In this document: one piece after another, positions 18,208-24,916 of the stretch
Layout of the letters: each line of letters begins with the position of its first letter
Numbering within the stretch: the stretch's first letter is position 1
Assembly: GCF_007990715.1 (NCBI RefSeq)
Contig: NZ_BJWY01000022.1
Location: 1 to 64,000 of the forward strand
Direction of reading: 5' to 3'
DNA from: Nocardia seriolae NBRC 15557
GTDB taxonomy: Bacteria; Actinomycetota; Actinomycetes; Mycobacteriales; Mycobacteriaceae
Length of the DNA stretch: 64,000 bases
Translations under genes and position numbers: made by a program
The notes under the pieces: model-generated
Seen by the model: the letters and a program-made list of their open reading frames with translations, nothing else
Told to the model about the DNA's origin: nothing
Databases searched by the model: none

Positions 18208-18522
18208 ATGGCCGACTACGCGCACTCCGATCACGCCAGCCGCAGCCGCGAAGAGAAGGCCCGGCGGCTGGCCGCCTACGTGTGGGACCGCGGGATCAGC
18301 GGGGACGAGCTGCTGGCCATGCCCACCGCCCAACGCCGCAAACTGGCGCGCGCCGCCGACACCAACCCACCCAGCACCGAGGAAACCTGGCAGGTGGTGG
18401 CCCGCCTGCTCGCCGACAAGGACGCCTGGGCAACCCGCCACCCCGACCACCCCGCCGCCCGCCGCGAGCGGCGCGACGAGAAGATCCTCTGGGTCAAACC
18501 ACCGGTCAAACCCTGGGAATAG
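18208..18522 (+). CDS. Small conserved-looking protein of unknown function
   Basis: A 104-residue hydrophilic, Arg-rich protein with mostly helical character (MADYAHSDHASRSREEKARR opening). A short motif, DELLAMPTAQRRKLARAA, resembles a helix-turn-helix-like segment, but I cannot place it in a known family. The ATG at 18208 is favoured because the upstream in-frame codons have poor coding character. No signal or membrane segment is visible. Confidence 0.55.
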   Translation: MADYAHSDHASRSREEKARRLAAYVWDRGISGDELLAMPTAQRRKLARAADTNPPSTEETWQVVARLLADKDAWATRHPDHPAARRERRDEKILWVKPPVKPWE

Positions 18523-18580
18523 GCGCCGCCGAGCGAGGCCCCGATCGGGCAGTGGGCTCTTGACAGCAAGAAGTGAATGA

Positions 18581-19627
18581 GTGTTCACTCCTTGGGTGGG
18601 ACCTGACTACGAGAACCATTCGGGGACGCGACCGGCCGCCTGGCGTGACGATCTGACCGGCGGGGACGACTCGCTGTTCGCGGGACGTCCCGAGCCGGTG
18701 AACGAATACACCGGACGCACGCTGACCTACGAGGTGACCGGGCGCATCGCGCGGATCACCTTCAATCGGCCGGAGCGCGGGAATGCGATCACCGCGGATA
18801 CGCCGATCGAACTGGCAGCCGCGGTGGAGCGGGCCGATCTGGATCCGCGCGTGCACGTGATGGTGGCGAGCGGGCGCGGCAAGGGGTTCTGCGGCGGGTA
18901 CGACCTGTCGATATTCGCCGAGAACAGTTTCGCCCCGGCCGAGGGCTCGCAGCCGACCGAGGGCACGGTGCTGGATCCGGTCGTCCAGGCGCGCAACCAC
19001 AATCCCTGGGGCACTTGGGATCCCATGGTCGACTACGCCATGATGTCGCGGTTCAACCGCGGGTTCTCCAGTCTGCTGCACGCCAACAAGCCGACCGTGG
19101 CCAAGGTGCACGGGTTCGCCATCGCGGGCGGCACCGATATCGCGCTGTTCGCCGATCAGATCGTCTGCGCCGAGGACGCCCGCTTCGGGTACCCGCCCAC
19201 CCGCACCTGGGGCATTCCGGCCGCGGGCATGTGGGCGCATCGGGTCGGTGACCAGCGCGCCAAGCGGATGCTGTTCACCGGCGACAGCCTCAGCGGCAAG
19301 CAGGCGCAGGAGTGGGGGCTGGCCATCGAGGCCCCGCCCGCCGACGAGCTGGACGCGCGGACAGAGGAACTGCTGGAACGCATTTCGCGGGTCCCGATCA
19401 ACCAGCTGGTCATGGCGAAACTGGCCCTCAACAGCGCACTGCTCAATCAGGGCGTGCTCAACTCCGGCATGATCAGCACGGTCTTCGACGGCATCTCCCG
19501 CCACACCCGCGAGGGCTACGCCTTCCAATTGCGTTCGGCCACCGCCGGTTTCCGCGAGTCCGTGCGCGAACGCGATGAGCCGTTCGGGGATTGGAAGCGC
19601 GCGCAGTTCGACCGCGAGAAGGACTGA
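18581..19627 (+). CDS. Enoyl-CoA hydratase/isomerase (crotonase) family protein
   Basis: A 348-residue crotonase. The body starts with ITFNRPERGNAIT. It has the oxyanion-hole segment ASGRGKGFCGGYDLS and the second one at KVHGFAIAGGTDIALFAD. Crotonases hydrate, isomerise or hydrolyse acyl-CoA thioesters. The active-site acid pair is not obvious, because the region after GGTD carries RFGYPPTRTWGIPA instead of the usual glutamate pattern. The N-terminus is uncertain: GTG 18581 is the longest choice, and a GTG near 18699 (VNEYTGRTLTYEV) is also plausible. A small palindrome, GAGTG-TT-CACTC, lies at 18575-18586. Confidence 0.75.
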   Translation: MFTPWVGPDYENHSGTRPAAWRDDLTGGDDSLFAGRPEPVNEYTGRTLTYEVTGRIARITFNRPERGNAITADTPIELAAAVERADLDPRVHVMVASGRGKGFCGGYDLSIFAENSFAPAEGSQPTEGTVLDPVVQARNHNPWGTWDPMVDYAMMSRFNRGFSSLLHANKPTVAKVHGFAIAGGTDIALFADQIVCAEDARFGYPPTRTWGIPAAGMWAHRVGDQRAKRMLFTGDSLSGKQAQEWGLAIEAPPADELDARTEELLERISRVPINQLVMAKLALNSALLNQGVLNSGMISTVFDGISRHTREGYAFQLRSATAGFRESVRERDEPFGDWKRAQFDREKD

Positions 19628-19648
19628 ACGCCGAGCGGGTCCGCGGGC

Positions 19649-20122
19649 TCAGCCGATGCCTTCGACATCGGTGCGTTCCACCTCGGCGACCACGCGCTTT
19701 GCCAGTGAGCGCAGGGCCGCGGCTTCGGCCGCGGTCATATCGTCGATGAACAACCGCCGCACCAGTTCGACGTGATTCGGCGCGGCGGCTTCGAGGGCCT
19801 CGCGGCCCGCGCCGGTGAGGCGAACCTCGCGGCCACGCGCATCGTCGACGGCCTGACAGCGGTCGACGAGGCCGCGGGCGGCCATGCGCGACAGGTGCTT
19901 CGACAGGCGGCTCTTGTCCCAGCAGATCTCCGCGCCCAGTTCCTTGGCGCGCAGCTGACCACCGGCCGCGGACAGCGCGACCAGCACCTCGTAGTCGGAG
20001 GTGGACAGGCCGTCCCGGGTCAGTCCGGCGGCGATGGCGGCGTCCAGGCGTTGCCGCATGCGAATGAAGGACTGCCAGGTCGTCTGTTCCTCGTCGGTCA
20101 GCCAGCGCGTCATGACCTCCAT
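19649..20122 (-). CDS. MarR-family transcriptional regulator
   Basis: A 157-residue MarR protein. The winged helix shows LSTSDYEVLVALSAAGGQLR, then ICWDKSRLSKHLSRMAARGLV as recognition helix and DDARGREVRLTGAGRE as wing. This third MarR type, with W-D-K-S-R in the recognition helix, is common in Streptomyces and Nocardia. ATG 20122 or 20113 are both possible; GGAGG sits only two to three bases before the latter. It converges with the crotonase gene. Confidence 0.8.
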   Translation of the reverse strand: MEVMTRWLTDEEQTTWQSFIRMRQRLDAAIAAGLTRDGLSTSDYEVLVALSAAGGQLRAKELGAEICWDKSRLSKHLSRMAARGLVDRCQAVDDARGREVRLTGAGREALEAAAPNHVELVRRLFIDDMTAAEAAALRSLAKRVVAEVERTDVEGIG

Positions 20123-20127
20123 AGTAT

Positions 20128-20486
20128 CGATGCTTAGTTGACACGGACACCATATGGATCCACAGGATCTTCACGGCGGCTCGAGGCAACCCTCCGGCGG
20201 CACTGTGAAGTACAGTGCTTTCGGTTCGATTTGCGTAGTTCTGACGGAAATCATCAATGCGCGAGCACACGCTTGTGGATGTACTCAGCCCGGCAGGACG
20301 AATGAGACACATTCCGGCAGAAGAGGTTCCGGCATTCGGGGCAAATCCCCTAATTAACCTGGATGGATAGCCCATCCGGTTGACAATGCAACGTTGCGCC
20401 AGAACACTCGACGCCGAGCCCGGACCGGTCACCGCGCCGCGACCGCGGGCCAGCTACCACCCTATTGCGCCGACATTGAGGAATAC
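20128..20486 (+). promoter_or_regulatory. Non-coding stretch with a promoter for the excalibur gene
   Basis: No protein frame in this 360-base region looks real. A consensus -35 TTGACA is at 20380-20385 with a weak -10 (AACACT) 17 bases later. Overlapping it are a palindrome GCAACGTTGC (20388-20397) and an inverted repeat GGATGG/CCATCC (20361-20377), both candidates for regulator binding upstream of the gene at 20487. Confidence 0.45.
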
Positions 20487-20792
20487 ATGAACGTTCGCCG
20501 GCTTCTCGTCACCGCCAGCGTCGCGGGCTTGACGACCATCGCAGCCCAAACCGCCGTCGCCTCCGCCGACGTCCCCACCGGATCCTCGGGCACCGGTTCC
20601 TCCGCCATCGACACCGGCTCCGCCGCGACCGGTTCGGCGGGTCTGTCCCAGACCGGCTCCGCCGGCGGACCGACCTACGCCAACTGCGACCAGGCCCGCG
20701 CGGCCGGCGTCGCCCCGCTCTTCCGCGGACAGCCGGGCTACAGCCCCCACCTGGATCCCGACGGCACCGGCATGGCGTGCCCGACAGTTTGA
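20487..20792 (+). CDS. Secreted excalibur calcium-binding domain protein
   Basis: A 101-residue exported protein. A signal peptide (to about residue 28) is followed by a low-complexity Gly/Ser/Thr linker and a C-terminal excalibur domain: YANCDQARAAGVAPLF, then the Ca-binding loop DPDGTGMAC, with its two Cys. The family is found at the surface of Gram-positive bacteria. ATG 20487 follows TGAGGAA. Confidence 0.8.
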   Translation: MNVRRLLVTASVAGLTTIAAQTAVASADVPTGSSGTGSSAIDTGSAATGSAGLSQTGSAGGPTYANCDQARAAGVAPLFRGQPGYSPHLDPDGTGMACPTV

Positions 20793-20835
20793 TTCGACGC
20801 TGACGCGCCGACTCGGTCGAAAGGGAGTTGATAGA

Positions 20836-20852
20836 CAGGGGCTTCGCCCCTG
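20836..20852. repeat. Hairpin CAGGGGC-TTC-GCCCCTG
   Basis: A perfect 7-bp inverted repeat with a 3-base loop, first of four hairpins in 145 bases downstream of the excalibur gene. A near-identical element occurs at 20962-20979. Confidence 0.6.
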
Positions 20853-20866
20853 CAACCCCGATGCAT

Positions 20867-20904
20867 GAGGGCGGCCCCGGTCCACTCGGACCGGGGCCGC
20901 CCTC
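20867..20904. terminator. Strong bidirectional hairpin terminator
   Basis: GAGGGCGGCCCCGGTCC pairs perfectly with its inverse across an ACTC loop (17 bp), followed by TTATTT on the plus strand. It lies between converging genes and probably ends transcription of the excalibur gene. Confidence 0.8.
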
Positions 20905-20916
20905 TTATTTCATACG

Positions 20917-20950
20917 AATGTGGCCCGGTCCTATCGGACCGGGCCACATT
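20917..20950. terminator. Second hairpin, AT-flanked
   Basis: AATGTGGCCCGGTCC pairs perfectly with its inverse across a TATC loop (15 bp). It probably ends transcription from the minus-strand DUF3618 gene. Confidence 0.7.
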
Positions 20951-20961
20951 CGGCTTTGGGT

Positions 20962-20979
20962 GCAGGGGCTTGCCCCTGC
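20962..20979. repeat. Hairpin GCAGGGGC-TT-GCCCCTGC
   Basis: A perfect 8-bp inverted repeat with a 2-base loop, almost the same as the one at 20836. It is 17 bp from the stop of the DUF3618 gene. Confidence 0.6.
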
Positions 20980-20995
20980 CCGAGAGTCGGGAAAC

Positions 20996-21220
20996 TCAGC
21001 GGCGGAAGATCTTCACGACGATCAGGGTGGCGACCAGTGCGCCCGCGCCGATGAGGCTGTACTTGATCTTCGGTTCGTTCAGCTTGGCCATCACCGAGTG
21101 CTTGGCATTGTCGGCCAGGCGCTGCGGGTCGGCGCGGACCGCGAGTTCGTCGAGGGTGCTTGCGAGCCGGTTGCGGGCGGCCTCGATCTCGCGCTCGATC
21201 GCCTCGGTGTCTCTCGCCAC
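20996..21220 (-). CDS. DUF3618 domain protein
   Basis: A 74-residue protein. A charged helix opens it (IEREIEAARNRLASTLDELAVRA, the DUF3618 signature of regularly spaced E, R and L), and one C-terminal transmembrane helix with an Arg-rich end (IFRR) follows. Such proteins are common in Mycobacteriales and are thought to be tail-anchored. The start is GTG at 21220. It is divergent from bcp. Confidence 0.8.
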   Translation of the reverse strand: MARDTEAIEREIEAARNRLASTLDELAVRADPQRLADNAKHSVMAKLNEPKIKYSLIGAGALVATLIVVKIFRR

Positions 21221-21380
21221 GTCACACTCCTGTTCTGGTAGCCGCGCTGGAAGGCGGCGCTGTCGTCTCGGGGTCGGTCGCGCGGACGCCTCCCGCGCAC
21301 ACGACAGGGAAGCGGGCGAGCCGACCTGCTCAGGAGTGTATCGCCAACACCGGCTCGAGCCCGTCGACTAGCGTGGCGGC

Positions 21381-21854
21381 ATGACCGAGAATCACCGACT
21401 CAGTCCCGGCGACACCGCACCCGCCTTCACGCTCCCCGACGCCGACGGCAAGGACGTCTCGCTGTCGGACTATCGCGGCCGCAAGGTGATCGTCTACTTC
21501 TACCCGGCCGCCAGCACCCCCGGCTGCACCAAGCAGGCCTGCGACTTCCGCGACAACCTGGCCGAACTCGAGGGCGCGGGCATCGAAGTGGTCGGAATCT
21601 CCCCCGACAAGCCGGTCAAGCTGGCCAAGTTCCGCGACACCGAACAGCTCACCTTCCCGCTGCTGTCCGACCCGGACAAGGAGGTGCTCGGCGCCTACGG
21701 GGCCTTCGGCGAGAAGATGATGTACGGCAAGAAGGTCACCGGCGTCATCCGCTCCACCTTCCTGGTCGACGAGAACGGCAAGATCGAGGTCGCCCAGTAC
21801 AACGTGAAGGCCACCGGCCACGTCGCCAAGCTCCGCCGCGACCTGTCGGTCTGA
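21381..21854 (+). CDS. bcp: Thioredoxin-dependent peroxiredoxin (BCP/PrxQ)
   Basis: A 157-residue peroxiredoxin that reduces hydrogen peroxide and organic hydroperoxides with electrons from thioredoxin. The peroxidatic Cys is in STPGCTKQACDF, and the resolving Cys five residues later in the same helix is typical of the PrxQ type. The Trx-fold core is complete (FTLPDADGKDVSLSDYRGRK at the front and STFLVDENGKI near the end). Cytoplasmic antioxidant enzyme. A hairpin terminator follows. Confidence 0.92.
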   Translation: MTENHRLSPGDTAPAFTLPDADGKDVSLSDYRGRKVIVYFYPAASTPGCTKQACDFRDNLAELEGAGIEVVGISPDKPVKLAKFRDTEQLTFPLLSDPDKEVLGAYGAFGEKMMYGKKVTGVIRSTFLVDENGKIEVAQYNVKATGHVAKLRRDLSV

Positions 21855-21888
21855 CCGGGGCATAACTTCCCGAGGTCCGAAAACGCGG

Positions 21889-21918
21889 AATCCCGGCCCT
21901 GATTCGGGGGCCGGGATT
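21889..21918. terminator. Bidirectional terminator between bcp and the DUF7159-like gene
   Basis: AATCCCGGCCC pairs perfectly with GGGCCGGGATT across an 8-base loop, between two converging genes. Confidence 0.75.
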
Positions 21919-21943
21919 CGAGCGACATGCGTCGGGACGACCG

Positions 21944-23278
21944 CTACACCTTCGGCATCAGCTGCGCGGCCCACTGGAGCATCATGCGCCAGTGGTTGTC
22001 CCACCAGGAGGAGAACTCGGGGCTACCTAATGGGGGTGGCGCGAGTTCGCCGGGGAACAGGCCGGATTCGGTCGGGGAACCGACCGCGTGGGTGGGGGCC
22101 GGGATGATCGACTCCGGGCTCGCGGCCACCTCCGGCTCGGGCTGCGACTTGATCAGCGGCCGGGGGGGCGTGCCGTGGCGCGAGGGCTCGGAGTGCGGAC
22201 CCCAGTTGAGGGTGGCGGGATCGATGGTCACCACATCGCCCGGCTGCAATTCGGGCTGCGGCTGTTCCGTGCTCGGCGCGACCGCGTCGGTCGGCACCGG
22301 ACCGGGCAGCCCGTCCACAACCGCACCGGCCGAACCGCTCTCGGGCGCGACCGAATCGCCGACCGGATGCTCGCCCCCGGTGCGTGCGTCGGCCGAGACC
22401 CGGGAATCGATGAGGATCGGCTGCGGCACCTTCTTGGAATCGCTGCCCGCCGCGTACACCCCGCCCGCCACCAGACCGCCCGCCAGCACACTCGCCGCCG
22501 CGAACAGCGCCGCGGTGCCCCGCGCCCGGCGGATGCGCTCGGCCGCCTCGCCCGCGAACTCGGCCTCCGGCAGCGCCGCCAGCGCCGCGCCGATGGCCGG
22601 TGCGGCCGCCGCGACCCCGCACGGGATGACCGGCGCGCCGAACCCCGACTCCAGCGCCGCCACCACGGCGGATTCGGTTGCGGCCGAACCGATCAGCACC
22701 ACCGCGTCCGGCTTCACCCCGGCCGCGTCGAATTGATCCCAGGCAGCGGTCACCGCGGTGCGCATGGTCTCCTCGGTGCGCATGGTCTCCCCGGCGCTGC
22801 CGCCACCGGCCAGCGTCACTGCGGCCAGCACCCGGCCCCGGTCCGGCGAGATGAGCGAGAACGCCTGGAAGCCCGGCACCACCTCGCAGATGGCGAGGTC
22901 CTCGAATTCGTCGACCCAGGTCATGGCGCGCGCCACCGCGAGATGCGCGGCCTTGGCCGACACCAGCGAGGCGTCGTGCCACGGGCCCGCGGCCAGCTTG
23001 GTCACGATGGCCCGCCGCTCGGCGGCATCCCGGTAGGCCACGGCCGCGCCGAGGATCTCCCGATCCGCGCCGATCCGGTCGGCGATGTCCTCCAGCACCG
23101 ACTCCACCGCGACGGCCAAGTCGGCCTTGGTGTCTCCCGCGATCGGAGCGACGCGCTCGAGCACCACGCGCTCGGTCAACTTGTCACCCGCGTCGGTGAG
23201 GGCCACGGCGCGCACGGTGCCGCGCTCGGTGGCGACGCCGATGGTCACCGCAGAACGAACAGGAGCAGAAGCAACCAC
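21944..23278 (-). CDS. Mycobacteriales Hsp70-like/DUF7159-type membrane protein
   Basis: A 444-residue protein. The first 300 residues look like an actin/Hsp70-fold ATPase-like domain: a VTIGVATERGTVRAVAL first strand, the later VVLIGSAATESAV segment and an APVIPCGVAAAAPAIGAALA helix, with poorly conserved nucleotide motifs. One transmembrane helix follows at about 300-320 (AALFAAASVLAGGLVAGGV) and then a Pro-rich extracytoplasmic tail of 120 residues. This is the layout of a protein group specific to mycobacteria and Nocardia. The start is the GTG at 23278 after GGAAGG. A short internal duplication gives the repeated ETMRTEETMRT. Function unknown. Confidence 0.65.
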   Translation of the reverse strand: MVASAPVRSAVTIGVATERGTVRAVALTDAGDKLTERVVLERVAPIAGDTKADLAVAVESVLEDIADRIGADREILGAAVAYRDAAERRAIVTKLAAGPWHDASLVSAKAAHLAVARAMTWVDEFEDLAICEVVPGFQAFSLISPDRGRVLAAVTLAGGGSAGETMRTEETMRTAVTAAWDQFDAAGVKPDAVVLIGSAATESAVVAALESGFGAPVIPCGVAAAAPAIGAALAALPEAEFAGEAAERIRRARGTAALFAAASVLAGGLVAGGVYAAGSDSKKVPQPILIDSRVSADARTGGEHPVGDSVAPESGSAGAVVDGLPGPVPTDAVAPSTEQPQPELQPGDVVTIDPATLNWGPHSEPSRHGTPPRPLIKSQPEPEVAASPESIIPAPTHAVGSPTESGLFPGELAPPPLGSPEFSSWWDNHWRMMLQWAAQLMPKV

Positions 23279-23388
23279 AATCAGCCTTCCAACGTCGACG
23301 TGCTGGCGATGTGAACTACGGAGCGAAATCAGAGCTCGGCACCAGCCCTTCGGGCCGGGCTTCGGGCCGAGCTCCCCCGAGTGCGGGT

Positions 23389-23445
23389 CCGGGGGCACGG
23401 CCCCCGGGATCCCCTCATCCGGGGTTCGAAAGGGGCCTGGCCCCT
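23389..23445. repeat. Two GC-rich hairpins upstream of the tetR gene
   Basis: CCGGGGGC-ACG-GCCCCCGG (23389-23407) and AGGGGC-CTG-GCCCCT (23431-23445) are perfect inverted repeats in the 380-base gap between two divergent genes. They resemble the short GGGGC/GCCCC elements at 20836 and 20962. The rest of the gap shows no convincing gene. Confidence 0.5.
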
Positions 23446-23659
23446 CTCAGCAGAGATCCGCAGCTGAGACGCAGCTGCGATGGGTCTTCGGCGCCGAAGG
23501 CGGCGTGGATGGGTGCTATGCGATGACACACGAAGTACCGCAGCGTGTCATGCGCGTGTCGCTACCCGTAGGCTGTTCAGCGTGGAAGCACGCACGGGAA
23601 CCAGGTCGACGCGACGACCGGACCCTGCGTTGGAGCTGCAGGACGACCCCCAGGAGCTG

Positions 23660-24298
23660 ATGCCCCGTCGCCGCCCGACGCAGGAACGATCAAAACGAAA
23701 GTTCGACGCCCTGTTGCAGGCCTCCCGGGAGTGGTTGGTCGAGGTCGGCTTCGAATCGTTCACCTGCGAAGAGGTCGCGGCCCGCGCGGAAGTGCCGATC
23801 GGCACCCTCTACCAGTTCTTCGCCAATAAGTACGTCATCGTCTGCGAGCTGAATCGCCAAGACCTGGTGGCGGTTTCGCAGGAGCTGGCCGACTTCCACG
23901 GCGAGATCCCGTCCATGGACTGGCTGCGGCACATGACCCAGCTGGTCGATCACCTGGCGGATCTGTGGATGACCGACCCGTCGCGGCGCGAGGTGTGGCT
24001 GGCCATGCAGTCCACGCCCTCCACCCGGGCGACCGGGGCGATCCACGAAAAGGAGTTCGCCGAGGCGGTTTCGCAGATGCTGCGCCCGCTCATGCCGCGC
24101 ACCCCGCGCGGGCGGCGCTCGATGATGGCGCAGGTGCTGGTGCACGTCGTGTACTCGATGCTGAACTTCTCGGTGCAGGACGGGCTGGCCCATGAGGACG
24201 CCGTCGCCGAGCTCAAGCGCCTCATGGTGGCGTATCTGCTGATCGCGGAGAAGGAATCGCGCTCCGGCGGGCAGCGGACCACCTTCGATCCGGAGTAG
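23660..24298 (+). CDS. TetR-family transcriptional regulator
   Basis: A 212-residue TetR protein. The N-terminal helix-turn-helix is clear: FDALLQASREWLVEVGFESF then CEEVAARAEVPIGTLYQFFA with the usual Y-x-F-F at the end of the recognition helix. The ligand-binding C-terminal half is divergent, as expected. ATG 23660 has AGGAG 3 bases upstream; a GTG at 23582 would add 26 residues. It converges with acpS. It does not look like the known mycobacterial FasR, but its place beside acpS and fas makes a link with fatty acid synthesis worth testing. Confidence 0.82.
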   Translation: MPRRRPTQERSKRKFDALLQASREWLVEVGFESFTCEEVAARAEVPIGTLYQFFANKYVIVCELNRQDLVAVSQELADFHGEIPSMDWLRHMTQLVDHLADLWMTDPSRREVWLAMQSTPSTRATGAIHEKEFAEAVSQMLRPLMPRTPRGRRSMMAQVLVHVVYSMLNFSVQDGLAHEDAVAELKRLMVAYLLIAEKESRSGGQRTTFDPE

Positions 24299-24307
24299 AC
24301 CCCGGGC

Positions 24308-24730
24308 TCAGTCGCGCATCACATCGGCGATTTCGCCCGGGTCCTCGAGCACCACCATCGCGGCGGCCGTGTCGCCATCGTGGGTGAGCGACAGGTGCAC
24401 CCGCACCCGGGGCAGGAATTCCGCTGTCAGCCCGTGCAATTTGATGCTGGGCCGTCCCCAGGCGTCGTTCACGACCTCGATGAGCGGGTAGGGGTTGTCG
24501 CCGATCTGCGGGCTGCGAGCGAAGCGAGACGACGCCCACGCCTTGATGACCGCCTCCTTCGCGGCCCAGCGGACGGCGTAGCTCCGGGCCGGATCGGTGC
24601 CCTTGCTTTGGCAATAGCGCCGTTCCGCGGCGGTGAAACTCTCCCGGAGCATGGTGGTTCCGGTGCGTTCCATTTGCTCGGCGAACTCGGAGATGGAAAC
24701 CAAGTCCAGGCCGATACCCAGGATCGTCAC
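24308..24730 (-). CDS. acpS: Holo-[acyl-carrier-protein] synthase
   Basis: A 140-residue AcpS-type phosphopantetheinyl transferase. The metal-binding Asp is in the N-terminal GIGLDLVSI, the second acidic motif is RWAAKEAVIKAW (family F/W-xxKEAxxKA), and HLSLTHDGDTAAAMVV closes the fold. It transfers the phosphopantetheine arm of CoA to the serine of the ACP domain of the FAS encoded just upstream, the same pairing as fas-acpS of mycobacteria. The start is GTG 24730. A strong hairpin separates it from fas, so it may have its own promoter. Confidence 0.93.
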   Translation of the reverse strand: MTILGIGLDLVSISEFAEQMERTGTTMLRESFTAAERRYCQSKGTDPARSYAVRWAAKEAVIKAWASSRFARSPQIGDNPYPLIEVVNDAWGRPSIKLHGLTAEFLPRVRVHLSLTHDGDTAAAMVVLEDPGEIADVMRD

Positions 24731-24820
24731 AGTGCGGGACTCCTAGATTCCTTGTTGGTGCAGTCGAATTGGCTGCGAACATACCAGCGGACCTACGGCA
24801 CCGTAGGCGCCGCGCATGGA

Positions 24821-24856
24821 ACAGCGGGCTCGCGTCGCACGACGCGAGCCCGCTGT
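24821..24856. terminator. Hairpin between fas and acpS
   Basis: ACAGCGGGCTCGCGTCG pairs perfectly with its inverse across a 2-base loop (17 bp). It lies 60 bp after the fas stop on the minus strand. There is no U-run, so it could be a terminator, an attenuator or a processing signal. Confidence 0.65.
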
Positions 24857-24916
24857 GTCTGACCCGCCGGGGGCTACATTCCGGCGGGCCCGTTCATTAC
24901 GGGCAGGCAGAGCCCT

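Noticed and set aside
23480..23659. A longer N-terminus for the TetR regulator
   Set aside because: The extra codons are Arg-rich without family similarity and lack a ribosome-binding site, whereas ATG 23660 follows AGGAG and gives a normal TetR length.
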